A DNA stretch of 33,007 nucleotides from SZUA-442 sp035461905 (GTDB taxonomy: Bacteria > Actinomycetota > Acidimicrobiia > Spongiisociales > UBA5794): the NCBI GenBank assembly GCA_035461905.1, contig DATHUV010000079.1, positions 1 to 33,007 on the forward strand, written 5' to 3'. Positions 1 to 11,438 of the stretch are shown here, piece after piece. The position numbers and the translations under genes were made by a program. Under the pieces are notes generated by a model. The model saw only the letters and a program-made list of their open reading frames with translations. It ran no database searches and was not told the DNA's origin. Positions within the stretch are counted from its first letter, which is position 1; every line of letters begins with the position of its first letter.

Positions 1-109
1 GGACACCGTCGGTCGGGCCAAAGCACGGGACCCAGGATCACTGTCGCGGTACTGGCATTCCGGGCAGTGCGCGAGGTTGCGATTCCCCCCGTCGTTACCG
101 GAGGCGTCG

Positions 110-667
110 CTACCGCAGCTGGTAGCGGACGTAGATGACGCCGTTGCCGAACCGGTGCTCGTCGATGAGCTCGAGATCGGCGCGCGAGTCGGTCGGCAGT
201 GCGGGTTTGCGCCCACCGAGGACGACCGGCCAGACCAACAGGGCCAGCTCGTCGACCAGCCCGGCGGCGAGAGCCTGTGCTGCGAGGTTCGGACCACCCA
301 CCAAGAGATCGCTGCTGGCGGCGGCCTTCAGATCGTGTACCGCGCGGGGGTCGAAGCGGCGTTCGAGCCGAGTGTGCGCAGTGAGCGGTGCGGCCAGCGT
401 CGAGGAGTAGACGACCTTGTCCGCTGCCTGCCATGCCCTCGCGTAGTCAGCCATGAGGTCCGACTGCGCAGCCAAGCTGGAGTCGGTCTCCCACACGGCC
501 AGCGTCTCGTACATGCGCCGCCCATAGAGGTACGTGCCTGCGGACTCCATGATCTTGGTGATGAACACGAAGACCTCGTCGTCCGGAGGAGCCCAGTCGA
601 ATCCCCCGCGGCCGTCCTCGGTGCAGCCGTCGAGCGACATGTTCGACGCGTAGATCAACTTCGCCAT
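110..667 (-). CDS. Dihydrofolate reductase-like protein (RibD C-terminal domain family)
   Basis: A 185-residue protein of the RibD_C/DHFR-like fold. Seen: an N-terminal strand leading into MSLDG (about residues 10-14), a LYGRRMYE segment near residue 50 where these proteins contact the NADPH/substrate pocket, and a C-terminal VGGPNLA...VDEL...PVVLGG stretch that is the family signature. Members are stand-alone, probably NADPH-dependent reductases of unknown substrate; the deaminase half of RibD is absent, so a riboflavin role is not implied. The frame is open further upstream to 778, but the ATG at 667 has an AGGAG five bases before it and begins exactly at the conserved N-terminus. A perfect 12-base palindrome (ACCGTCGACGGT, 683-694) lies just upstream and could be an operator. 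It stands alone, divergent from the tRNA-His/tig side. Fold assignment is strong; substrate unknown. Confidence 0.88.
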   Translation of the reverse strand: MAKLIYASNMSLDGCTEDGRGGFDWAPPDDEVFVFITKIMESAGTYLYGRRMYETLAVWETDSSLAAQSDLMADYARAWQAADKVVYSSTLAAPLTAHTRLERRFDPRAVHDLKAAASSDLLVGGPNLAAQALAAGLVDELALLVWPVVLGGRKPALPTDSRADLELIDEHRFGNGVIYVRYQLR

Positions 668-682
668 GACCACTCCTGCATC

Positions 683-694
683 ACCGTCGACGGT
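683..694. promoter_or_regulatory. Perfect 12-base palindrome upstream of the RibD_C-like gene
   Basis: ACCGTCGACGGT is a perfect inverted repeat ending 16 bases before the ATG of the minus-strand reductase gene. Its position would suit a repressor operator, and a minus-strand -10-like TAGGGT lies at 715-720. The rest of the 668-1021 stretch shows no coding feature I can support, only a -10-like TACCAT (955-960) that may serve tRNA-His. A palindrome of this length can arise by chance in GC-rich DNA. Confidence 0.25.
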
Positions 695-1021
695 CTGGAC
701 ATCGTCGCCGTGCAACCCTACAGGGCAGAGTCGCTTGGAGACCGTCCCAGACCTGCCGCTTGGCAGCGGGATCACCAAGCCCTCCGACCGCTCGATTCGC
801 GGCGGGTTGTGACGAGGCGGCCGTCACCGGGCAGTCACTGTTGGCCGCCAGTGGGCATTCTGCTGATCGCTCACACCACTCGGCCGATCTGTGGGTTCAC
901 GTGCAAAGGTCGTGAAGCGCAAGCGGCTCTGGTCGGTTGTTGCTGCCCGAGCGGTACCATGCGCCAGCTCCCGGCACGATCGCGAGGTCGAGCCGCGGTG
1001 CGCAGCGGATCGCGCTGTCAT

Positions 1022-1100
1022 GGTGGCCGTAGCTCAGCTCGGTTAGAGCGCCTGGTTGTGGTCCAGGAGGTCGCGGGTTCGAATCCCGTCGGCCACCCCA
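1022..1100 (+). tRNA. tRNA-His (anticodon GTG), CCA encoded
   Basis: A full cloverleaf can be drawn. The 7-bp acceptor stem pairs 1023-1029 with 1090-1096. The anticodon stem is cctgg/ccagg (1051-1055 with 1063-1067), with a seven-base loop whose middle is GTG (1058-1060), reading histidine codons. The T arm carries GGTTCGAATCC. The extra G at position -1 (1022) opposite C73 (1097) is the hallmark of bacterial tRNA-His and the identity element for HisRS. The 3' CCA (1098-1100) is encoded in the DNA. It lies about 60 bases before trigger factor on the same strand. Confidence 0.97.
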
Positions 1101-1160
1101 AGTCCGTCGCCCGACCATGGTGGGGAGGCGTGACCGTTTCACGGAGATCGAGGAGAGAGC

Positions 1161-2594
1161 GTGCACACCGAGGTCAAGGAATCGGGACGGTTCGAGCGGA
1201 CGCTCACCGTGACCCTCGCCAACGACGAGCTCGCCGAAGCGAAGAGGCGGGCCGCCCGCAAGATCTCCCAGGGCATGAAGATCAAGGGATTCCGCCCCGG
1301 CAAGGCCCCCCTCGCCGTCGTCGAACGGATGGCAGGAGCGGACTACGTACGCTCCGAAGCCATCGAGGACGCCATCCAATCCGTCGTTCCCGCCGCCATC
1401 GATGAGGCGGGACTGGATCCGGTGACGGTGCCGAGCGTCTCAGCGGTTCGGGACGAGTCCGAGGACGGCACGGTCGAGATCGATGTGGTCGTCACACTGT
1501 GGCCCGTCCTCGAGTCCCTGCCGGACTTCGGGAGGTTCGAGATCGAGGTCGATCGTCCCGAAGTGACCGACGCCGAGGTGAACGAGCAGCTCGATGCACT
1601 GCGAAACCAGTTTGCCGAGTTGGCGGACCACGACGGAACGATCGGTGAAGGGGACTTCGCCATGATCGACATCGTCGTGACGCAGGACGGCGCAGCCGTC
1701 GATTCCGCAGGCGCCAAGGATCTGATGTACGAGGTCGGAACGTCGTCGTTCATCGAGGGCCTCGACGAGATGCTCATCGACAGTGAGGTCGGATCAACGG
1801 TGACCGGCGACGCGACGCTTCCCGCGGGATACTCGGACAAAGGAGGCGAGGACGTCACGCTCACGGTGACGATCAAAGAAGCCAAGACCAAGGTCCTCCC
1901 CGAGCTCACCGACGACATGGTTCAGGAGGCGACCGACTTCGAGACGGTGGCTGAACTCACCGATGCGGTCCGGATCAACATGCTCGCTTACAAGGTGCAC
2001 ACGCAGCGCTCCGTACTCCAGGACAAGGCCGTCCAGTACGCCCTCAACGAGGTCGACTTCGATGTCCCCGAGGCACTGATCGCGGCCGAGGTCGAGGCTC
2101 GCGTCCACAACCTGGTGCATCGGCTCGAAAAGGACGACATCGCAATCCAGGACTACCTCCGCATCACGGGCCAGGACGAGGCATCGTTCGTCGCAGGGCT
2201 GAGGGACCAGGCAGATCACGCCCTCTCGACCCGCATCCTGCTCGAGTCGATCTCGGCGGTGGAGAACTGGGTGGTGACCGACGACGACCTCGTCTCGTAC
2301 GTCGAGGGCCTCCTGCAGGGCCAACCGGGGGATCCGGCCGAGCTCATCGAGGCGTGGCGGGCGAGTGGTCAGATTGAGTCCCTGACCAGTGATATCCTCC
2401 GCGAGCGGGCCCTCACCAGCCTCGTCGATGCGGCCATCCCCGTCGATTCGGATGGGAACCCCGTCGACCTGACCCCGGTGCAGGTCCCTGACCGGAACAA
2501 CGCGGAAGAAGCTGACACCGAAGCGGTTGCAGATGGATCCGAGGAGGCGCTCATCGAGGACGGCGCCTCCGACGACAAATCGGAGGAAGAATGA
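1161..2594 (+). CDS. tig: Trigger factor, ribosome-associated chaperone
   Basis: A 477-residue trigger factor that binds at the ribosomal exit tunnel and shields nascent chains. Seen: the ribosome-binding loop GFRPGKAP (residues 43-50), an FKBP-type peptidyl-prolyl isomerase domain beginning near GEGDFAMIDI (about 160-245), and a long helical C-terminal chaperone domain. The chain ends in an acidic tail (last ~35 residues, mostly E/D with A and S), common in actinobacterial trigger factors. The start is a GTG at 1161, six bases or so after GAGGAGA, and matches the family N-terminus. The stop overlaps the clpP start (ATGA), so the two are translationally coupled, and clpX follows: the usual tig-clpP-clpX quality-control operon. 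The family assignment is certain. Confidence 0.97.
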   Translation: MHTEVKESGRFERTLTVTLANDELAEAKRRAARKISQGMKIKGFRPGKAPLAVVERMAGADYVRSEAIEDAIQSVVPAAIDEAGLDPVTVPSVSAVRDESEDGTVEIDVVVTLWPVLESLPDFGRFEIEVDRPEVTDAEVNEQLDALRNQFAELADHDGTIGEGDFAMIDIVVTQDGAAVDSAGAKDLMYEVGTSSFIEGLDEMLIDSEVGSTVTGDATLPAGYSDKGGEDVTLTVTIKEAKTKVLPELTDDMVQEATDFETVAELTDAVRINMLAYKVHTQRSVLQDKAVQYALNEVDFDVPEALIAAEVEARVHNLVHRLEKDDIAIQDYLRITGQDEASFVAGLRDQADHALSTRILLESISAVENWVVTDDDLVSYVEGLLQGQPGDPAELIEAWRASGQIESLTSDILRERALTSLVDAAIPVDSDGNPVDLTPVQVPDRNNAEEADTEAVADGSEEALIEDGASDDKSEEE

Positions 2595-3199
2595 GCTACC
2601 TGGTACCAACCGTCATCGAGAACACGCCTCGTGGTGAGCGTGCTTTCGACATCTACAGCAGGCTGCTCAAGGACCGCATCATCTTCCTCGGCACGCCGAT
2701 CGACGACGGCGTTGCCAACATCATCATGGCCCAGCTCCTGCACCTCGAGGGCGAGGATCCTGACAAGGACATCAACCTCTACATCAATTCACCTGGTGGC
2801 TCCACCTATGCGCTGATGGCCATCTATGACACGATGCAGTTCATCAAGCCAGCCGTCGCCACCTACTGCATGGGCCTCGCTGCCTCTGCCGCTGCCGTCC
2901 TGCTCGCCGCAGGTGCTCCCGGGAAGCGGTACGGGCTCGCCCACAGCCGCATCATGATCCATCAGCCCCACGTCTCGGGTCTCGGGGGACAGGCCACGGA
3001 CATCGAGATCCACGCTCGTGAGATCCTCAAGACGCGCGAAGACATCAACGAGATCCTCGCCCTCCACACCAAGAAGCCCCTCGAGACGGTCCAGTACGAC
3101 ACCGAGCGTGATTATTGGCTCGGTCCCGAGGAGGCGATCGAGTACGGTGTCCTCGACTCGATCCTCAGTAGTAGGCAACTCGAGGCCGTCTCGAACTAG
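2591..3199 (+). CDS. clpP: ATP-dependent Clp protease proteolytic subunit
   Basis: A 202-residue ClpP, normal length. The serine protease triad aligns as Ser99 (in GLAASAAA), His124 (MIHQP) and Asp174 (DTERD). The oligomer-forming SPGGS and the MQFIKP strand are present. The usual ASMGA after the catalytic serine is ASAAA here, a mild change next to the active site. ClpP forms a tetradecameric barrel that degrades proteins fed by ClpX, encoded next. The ATG overlaps the tig stop and has GGAGG five bases upstream. Many actinobacteria carry a clpP1-clpP2 tandem at this place; here there is only one copy, so a partner, if any, is elsewhere. Confidence 0.97.
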   Translation: MSYLVPTVIENTPRGERAFDIYSRLLKDRIIFLGTPIDDGVANIIMAQLLHLEGEDPDKDINLYINSPGGSTYALMAIYDTMQFIKPAVATYCMGLAASAAAVLLAAGAPGKRYGLAHSRIMIHQPHVSGLGGQATDIEIHAREILKTREDINEILALHTKKPLETVQYDTERDYWLGPEEAIEYGVLDSILSSRQLEAVSN

Positions 3200-3208
3200 G
3201 AGTTCTCC

Positions 3209-4486
3209 GTGGCGAAGTACGAAGGATCCGAACTGCTGAAGTGCAGCTTCTGCGGCAAGTCCCAGAAGCAGGTCAAGAAGCTGATCGCGGGTCCCGGGGT
3301 CTACATCTGCGACGAGTGCATCGAGCTGTGCAACGAGATCATCGAGGAGGAGCTGTCAGGCACCGAGGAGATCTCGTTCTCGGAGCTACCGAAGCCACAC
3401 GAGATCTACGACTTCCTCGAGGAGTACGTCGTCGGGCAGGGACAGGCGAAGAAGGTCCTGTCGGTCGCCGTGTACAACCACTACAAGCGTGTAAGGGCGG
3501 GTCAGCGCTCGACGGACGAGGAAGTCGAGCTCCAGAAGTCCAACATCCTGATGATCGGCCCCACGGGTTCCGGCAAGACGCTCATGGCCCAGACCCTTGC
3601 GCGGCTCCTGAACGTACCGTTTGCGATCGCCGATGCGACGGCCCTCACCGAGGCCGGGTACGTCGGTGAGGACGTGGAGAACATCCTGCTCAAGATCATC
3701 CAGGCAGCCGACTTCGACACGAAGCGGGCCGAGCAGGGGATCATCTACATCGATGAGATCGACAAGATCGCACGCAAGGCCGAGAATCCTTCGATCACGC
3801 GGGACGTCTCTGGCGAGGGTGTCCAGCAGGCCCTCCTGAAGATCCTCGAGGGCTCCGTCGCATCCGTTCCACCACAGGGTGGCCGCAAGCATCCCCACCA
3901 GGAGCTGATCCAGGTGGACACCACGAACATGCTCTTCATCTGCGGTGGTGCGTTCGCTGGACTCGAGAACGTCATCGGACGGCGGATCGGGGGCAAGAGC
4001 GTCGGATTCGGCGCCGACGTCAAGACCCGCAATGACGCCAAGGCCTCGGCAGAGGTGATGGAACACGTCATGCCGGAGGATCTCATCAGCTACGGGCTCA
4101 TCCCCGAGTTCATCGGGAGGCTCCCCGTGATGACCACGGTTGCCGATCTCGACAAGGAGTCCCTCGTTCGCGTCCTGACCGAGCCGAAGAACGCGATCGT
4201 CAAGCAGTACGCGAGGTTCTTCGAGATGGACGGCGTGGAGCTGATGTTCACCGAGGACGCGCTCGATGCCATCGCCGAACAGGCCCTCAAGCGTGGAACC
4301 GGCGCTCGCGGGCTTCGCGCGATCATGGAAGAGGTCCTGCTCGACACCATGTACGAGCTTCCTTCGCGTACCGATGTCGCTCGGGTCGTGATCGACGGCA
4401 CGGTGGTGCGTGAGCGCGTGAATCCGACCCTCGTCCCGATCCAGGACATCGTCTCGTCCCCGCTCCCCGAAGAGCGCACCGCCTGA
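3209..4486 (+). CDS. clpX: ClpX, AAA+ unfoldase of the ClpXP protease
   Basis: A 425-residue ClpX. The N-terminal zinc-binding domain has Cys12, Cys15, Cys34 and Cys37. The AAA+ module has Walker A GPTGSGKT (117-124), the GYVGEDVE pore-1 loop, Walker B IIYIDEID, and RKAENPSITRDVSGEGVQ, which is diagnostic of ClpX. The ClpP-docking IGF loop reads VGF here (in GKSVGFGAD). The enzyme unfolds tagged substrates and threads them into ClpP. The start is a GTG at 3209, ten bases after the clpP stop, with TAGGAG before it. The gene closes the tig-clpP-clpX operon. Confidence 0.98.
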   Translation: MAKYEGSELLKCSFCGKSQKQVKKLIAGPGVYICDECIELCNEIIEEELSGTEEISFSELPKPHEIYDFLEEYVVGQGQAKKVLSVAVYNHYKRVRAGQRSTDEEVELQKSNILMIGPTGSGKTLMAQTLARLLNVPFAIADATALTEAGYVGEDVENILLKIIQAADFDTKRAEQGIIYIDEIDKIARKAENPSITRDVSGEGVQQALLKILEGSVASVPPQGGRKHPHQELIQVDTTNMLFICGGAFAGLENVIGRRIGGKSVGFGADVKTRNDAKASAEVMEHVMPEDLISYGLIPEFIGRLPVMTTVADLDKESLVRVLTEPKNAIVKQYARFFEMDGVELMFTEDALDAIAEQALKRGTGARGLRAIMEEVLLDTMYELPSRTDVARVVIDGTVVRERVNPTLVPIQDIVSSPLPEERTA

Positions 4487-4519
4487 TCGTGGCGACCCCT
4501 CGGGTCGTACCCCGGGACC

Positions 4520-5182
4520 ATGGCTGACCGCTGGCCGAGGGTGGCGAAGGTCGCCTTCGTGGGATCCCACGGCATTCGCAAGACCACGGCCGTCCATGCC
4601 TTCGCGAACACAATGCAGCGCGCGGGGAGGTCCGTCGAACATGGCAGGGAGGTCATTCGGGACAATCCGCTGGGTATGAACGAGGGAGCCACAGGTGAGG
4701 CGCAGCTGTGGGTGTTGGTCTCCCAGATTCGGCAGGAGCTCGCCCTCGCCCGGAGGGCGGAAGTCCTCGTCCTCGACCGTGGGGTAATGGACAACTTCGC
4801 CTACTACCTGCGGGCATGCGGGGGAGAGGACCCTTTCATGGTCGAACCGCTTGTGCGGTCCTGGTCGGGAACGTACGACATGGTGGTGAGGCTCCTCCCC
4901 GATGTCGGGCTGCTCGACGACGGTGTGCGATCGACGTCGGACGCCTTCCGCGACGAGATCGAGGTGATCCTCGATGAACGGCTCGGGGACTTGTTGGATG
5001 ATCGACGCCTCGTGACTGAGCGCGCGTCGACGATCGATGATGCGTTCGACTGGTGGCCCCTCGCAGAGCGACTCGCCGCACTGATGGGTGAACCGCTGTA
5101 TGCGGGTGGTGTCCGCCGACGCCGTGTACGACAGCAAAGACTTCCCAAGGACGAGGTACCCCAGCTCGAACTCGAGATCTGA
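4520..5182 (+). CDS. P-loop ATPase/kinase-like protein with altered Walker A
   Basis: A 220-residue single-domain P-loop protein, 33 bases after clpX on the same strand. Seen: a Walker A-like GSHGIRKT (residues 15-22) in which the glycine just before the catalytic lysine is replaced by Arg20; a Walker B-like VLVLDRGVMDN (83-92) whose DRG resembles nucleoside/nucleotide kinases and the NadR kinase-like AAA_28 group; and an Arg-rich segment (199-207) before an acidic-hydrophobic C-terminus. I cannot name a substrate. It may be co-transcribed with clpX or served by a -10-like TACCCC six bases before the ATG; no SD is visible. The protein is real (good codon pattern, folded-domain character); the function is open. 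Confidence 0.72.
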   Translation: MADRWPRVAKVAFVGSHGIRKTTAVHAFANTMQRAGRSVEHGREVIRDNPLGMNEGATGEAQLWVLVSQIRQELALARRAEVLVLDRGVMDNFAYYLRACGGEDPFMVEPLVRSWSGTYDMVVRLLPDVGLLDDGVRSTSDAFRDEIEVILDERLGDLLDDRRLVTERASTIDDAFDWWPLAERLAALMGEPLYAGGVRRRRVRQQRLPKDEVPQLELEI

Positions 5183-5210
5183 GGGTTGCGGGAGTGGAGC
5201 AGACTGCTCT

Positions 5211-5235
5211 CCTGTCGTCGTGGCACGGCGACAGG
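5211..5235 (+). terminator. Stable hairpin after the clpX-ATPase operon (possible terminator)
   Basis: CCTGTCGTC (5211-5219) pairs with GGCGACAGG (5227-5235), nine pairs with one G-U and a seven-base loop, 28 bases after the ATPase stop. There is no U-tract, so it is not a classical intrinsic terminator, but GC-rich actinobacteria often use such stems. A 13-base palindrome GAGCAGACTGCTC (5197-5209) lies directly before it. Confidence 0.4.
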
Positions 5236-5270
5236 CGAACCGGTAGGGTCGCCGACGACAACGGAGGACC

Positions 5271-5816
5271 ATGCCCACCATCCCTACGATTCCGAAGTCC
5301 GGCACCGAACTCGAAACCCTCGTCGCCTTCCTCGACTACCAGCGCGCCGTGATCATCGACAAGTGCAGCGGACTGACGGCATCGCAGCTCGCCACGCGCC
5401 TCGAACCATCGTCCCTCACCCTGCCGGGGCTCGCCTACCATCTGGCTCTCGTTGAGGACGATTGGTTCCAGTCAGACTTCGCAGGCGATGCCCTCGGCGA
5501 GCCATGGGCGTCGGTCGACTGGGAGAGCGATCCCGACTGGGAGTTCGACGTCGCCCCGACGATGGACATCGATGATGTCCTCAACGCGTATCGGGAGGCG
5601 ATTGCCCGTTCCAACGCGATCGTCACAGCTGCTGCCTCCTGCGATCAGTTGTCGGCGAGGGCCCATCCTCGCACCGGTGAGCACTGGAGCCTCCGGTGGA
5701 TCCTCGTCCACATGATCGAGGAGACAGCCCGCCACGCGGGCCATGCCGACCTCATCCGCGAATCCATCGACGGTGAGGTCGGCGACTTCCGCGACACGAA
5801 GACGGCGACCCCCTGA
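5271..5816 (+). CDS. DinB/DUF664-family metal-binding four-helix protein
   Basis: A 181-residue protein of the DinB/YfiT-like superfamily (DUF664 type common in actinobacteria). These four-helix bundles bind a divalent metal through three histidines; visible candidates are His57 (in LAYHLALVEDDWF) and His155 and His158 (in RHAGHAD). The LxYHLxLVEDxW and the HMIEETARHAGHADLIRE region are the family hallmarks. Some relatives are thiol-dependent transferases using mycothiol or bacillithiol, but most are uncharacterised, so I infer only a possible metal- and thiol-dependent enzyme. The ATG at 5271 has a good ACGGAGG six bases upstream, and a -10-like TAGGGT lies at about 5243. It is convergent with the next gene, with only 14 bases between stops. 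Confidence 0.85.
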   Translation: MPTIPTIPKSGTELETLVAFLDYQRAVIIDKCSGLTASQLATRLEPSSLTLPGLAYHLALVEDDWFQSDFAGDALGEPWASVDWESDPDWEFDVAPTMDIDDVLNAYREAIARSNAIVTAAASCDQLSARAHPRTGEHWSLRWILVHMIEETARHAGHADLIRESIDGEVGDFRDTKTATP

Positions 5817-5830
5817 GTCAGCCTGGCAGG

Positions 5831-6232
5831 TCAGTCAAAGTCGTCGACGGCCTCGACCTGGGCGGCGAAGCCGTCGAGCTGGGCAATTGTCGGGGGATCG
5901 GTCCAAACCGCCACGTTCGTGAGGAGGTCGGCGTACTTCTTCTCCTGACCCCTCCTCACGACGACCACGATCGGAATCTCCTCATCGAGGATCTCTTGGT
6001 ACTTCTCGAGGATCACTCGGTGCTGAGGACGTTCCAGATCGAGCTGGAAGATGACGCCATGCGCCGATTCGGGCAATTCGCAGCCGTCCTTGAGAAGGGG
6101 ACACGCGTGTCCCCAGTCCGGACCATGGCAGACGAGCACGGGGTGGTTGAGACGTTCGAGGAAGTCTTTGTCGGGGGCCGCGTCGAACGGCGTCACATCG
6201 AGGATCAGGCCCTTGTACGGTTCGGCCATCAT
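5831..6232 (-). CDS. Uncharacterised 133-residue protein with a Cys/His cluster
   Basis: I do not recognise a named family. The protein alternates strands and helices (LILDVTPFD, PVLVCHG, HGVIFQLDL, IPIVVVVRRG), suggesting a small alpha/beta fold. Between residues 35 and 51 it carries Cys35, His36, His42, Cys44 and Cys51 (pattern CHx5HxCx6C), which could bind a metal or act as a redox cluster. The C-terminus is an acidic helix. Two ATGs are adjacent (6232 and 6229); GGAGG lies four and seven bases upstream respectively, so the second may be preferred. A minus-strand -10-like TACACT at 6248-6253 gives it its own promoter. It is downstream of hrpA on the same strand, 75 bases away. Confidence 0.75.
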   Translation of the reverse strand: MMAEPYKGLILDVTPFDAAPDKDFLERLNHPVLVCHGPDWGHACPLLKDGCELPESAHGVIFQLDLERPQHRVILEKYQEILDEEIPIVVVVRRGQEKKYADLLTNVAVWTDPPTIAQLDGFAAQVEAVDDFD

Positions 6233-6247
6233 CGCACCTCCACCATC

Positions 6248-6253
6248 AGTGTA
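6248..6253 (-). promoter_or_regulatory. -10-like TACACT for the Cys/His-cluster gene
   Basis: Read on the minus strand, TACACT sits 15 bases before the first ATG of the gene ending at 5831, leaving a very short leader that contains GGAGG. The same hexamer precedes mreB (16197-16202) and rplU (24930-24935). No convincing -35 box is seen. Confidence 0.4.
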
Positions 6254-6307
6254 CGCGTGCGCAACTGTGGCTGTATGGGCGCGTCGCCGGCCTCGACTCG
6301 GTGGGCC

Positions 6308-10033
<3,726 letters not shown>

Positions 10034-10069
10034 GGTCCTGGGAGGGTAAGGAACCCTTCGAACAGCCCG

Positions 10070-11287
10070 CTACAACGGTGCCTTGACCGCAACGCCAGCC
10101 TTCCACACATGGGTGACCCGACTCGGCTCCCCCCACCCGGAGTTGTCGTCCAAGGGGTTGAAGTCGAGTGCGATCACGTCTGCGTCAGCACCTTCTGCGA
10201 GCCTGCCCGAGTTCGGCGCCTGTGGTCCGAGGGTCTTCGGGCCGTTCACGGTCGCCGCCGCCAAAGCCTCGAGCGCCGTCATGCCGGCGTCCTGGAGGAG
10301 CTTGATCTCGAGGCTGTTCCTCCCGTACATGTCGCCGCTGACGAAGATGTCGGTGCCCATGGCGATGGTCACCCCCTTGGCTACGGCGAGCTTCATCGCC
10401 TGTGCCTGGGCATCGGCCACGATCAAGCCCTTCTGGTACGCATAGCGCGGCAGCTTGTCGGCCTGGTGGAGGAGCTCCTCGACGACGAACCTGGTCGGCA
10501 CGAGGATCGACCCGGTCTCGAGCATGAGATCGGCCGCCTCCTCGTCGAGGAACGAGCCGTGCTCGATGGTCCTGACCCCGGCGCGAAGCGCCGCCATGAT
10601 CCCGGCCTTTCCGTGGCAGTGTGCGGCGACCACGCGCTCGGCACGAGCTGCCTCCTCGACGATGGCCACGAGCTCGTCGTGTGAGAACTGCTGGTGCATG
10701 GGATGGTCGACTTCCGACATCACACCACCGGATGCACAGATCTTGATGACCTTTGCGTTCTTCCTCAGGTTGATCCGGACCGCCCTGGTCACCTCCGGCA
10801 CGCCGTCGCACAGCAGCCCGAGGTGGTGAACGGCATCGAGCACGTCGAGCGGGACGGCGTGGATGTCCCCGTGTCCTCCCGTGGTCGACAGGACGCGTCC
10901 TGCACCGTGGACCGTGGGGCCCGACACCTGGCCTGCTGCGATGGCGGGTTGGATGTCGAGGCCGTGGCCACCGACCTCGCGTACGGACGTCACGCCGCCC
11001 ATGAGCGTGCGATGGAGGTCCACCGTGGCGCGTGCTGCCTGGACGGCGACGGATTGGGTCAGCTGTTCGACGATGTCTGGTTTGTCGATGCCGACGAAGT
11101 GCGTGTGGCAATCCCACAGACCGGGCATGGCAACGGGAACCTCGGCTTCCTCGGCGCCCGGAGTCGCAGGTGCGAGTGATCGGGGACCTGCATAGGTGAT
11201 CGTCCCCCCGTCGAGGACGATGGTTGCATCCCTGATCGGCTCGCCGGAACCGGGAATCATGAGGTCGGTCTCGATTCGGACGGTCAT
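10070..11287 (-). CDS. Metal-dependent amidohydrolase (imidazolonepropionase/prolidase-like)
   Basis: A 405-residue TIM-barrel amidohydrolase. All expected metal ligands are visible: HxH at His61/His63 (DCHTHF), the carboxylatable Lys182 (VIKICASGG), His223 (AAHCHG), His243 (TIEHGSF) and Asp313 (MGTDIF). The ICASGG context resembles the Xaa-Pro dipeptidase-like/imidazolonepropionase-related subgroup, whose members cleave N-acyl or dipeptide substrates; the true substrate cannot be read from sequence. The frame is open for about 450 codons further upstream through the valS region, but that part is antisense noise; the ATG at 11287 has GGGAGG three bases before it and begins the beta-sandwich domain. 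It is divergent from valS and probably transcribed with hrpA. Confidence 0.9.
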   Translation of the reverse strand: MTVRIETDLMIPGSGEPIRDATIVLDGGTITYAGPRSLAPATPGAEEAEVPVAMPGLWDCHTHFVGIDKPDIVEQLTQSVAVQAARATVDLHRTLMGGVTSVREVGGHGLDIQPAIAAGQVSGPTVHGAGRVLSTTGGHGDIHAVPLDVLDAVHHLGLLCDGVPEVTRAVRINLRKNAKVIKICASGGVMSEVDHPMHQQFSHDELVAIVEEAARAERVVAAHCHGKAGIMAALRAGVRTIEHGSFLDEEAADLMLETGSILVPTRFVVEELLHQADKLPRYAYQKGLIVADAQAQAMKLAVAKGVTIAMGTDIFVSGDMYGRNSLEIKLLQDAGMTALEALAAATVNGPKTLGPQAPNSGRLAEGADADVIALDFNPLDDNSGWGEPSRVTHVWKAGVAVKAPL

Positions 11288-11438
11288 CGTCCTCCCTTCA
11301 CTGTCGCTGCACCGTACCCAGGACCGCTGCCCTGTGCCCGGACTAGTCATCTCGGGCGCGGTCCTTTGTACCTTGCCGCGCAGGGTCGTTCGACCTACGT
11401 TGTGCGTGTCGTGGTCGCCGGGGCGGTGGCTCCGATAA

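Noticed and set aside
897..1379. Minus-strand frame containing GRRDSNPRPPGPQPGALTELSYG
   Set aside because: This is the well-known spurious translation of a tRNA gene, here tRNA-His.
77..1405. 442-codon plus-strand frame across the RibD_C gene, tRNA-His and the tig start
   Set aside because: It reads through a tRNA and antisense to a recognised gene; composition is Arg/Gly noise.
3386..5305. 639-codon open frame on the minus strand opposite clpX and the ATPase gene
   Set aside because: It is antisense to clear clpX motifs; long antisense frames are expected from the codon bias of GC-rich genes.
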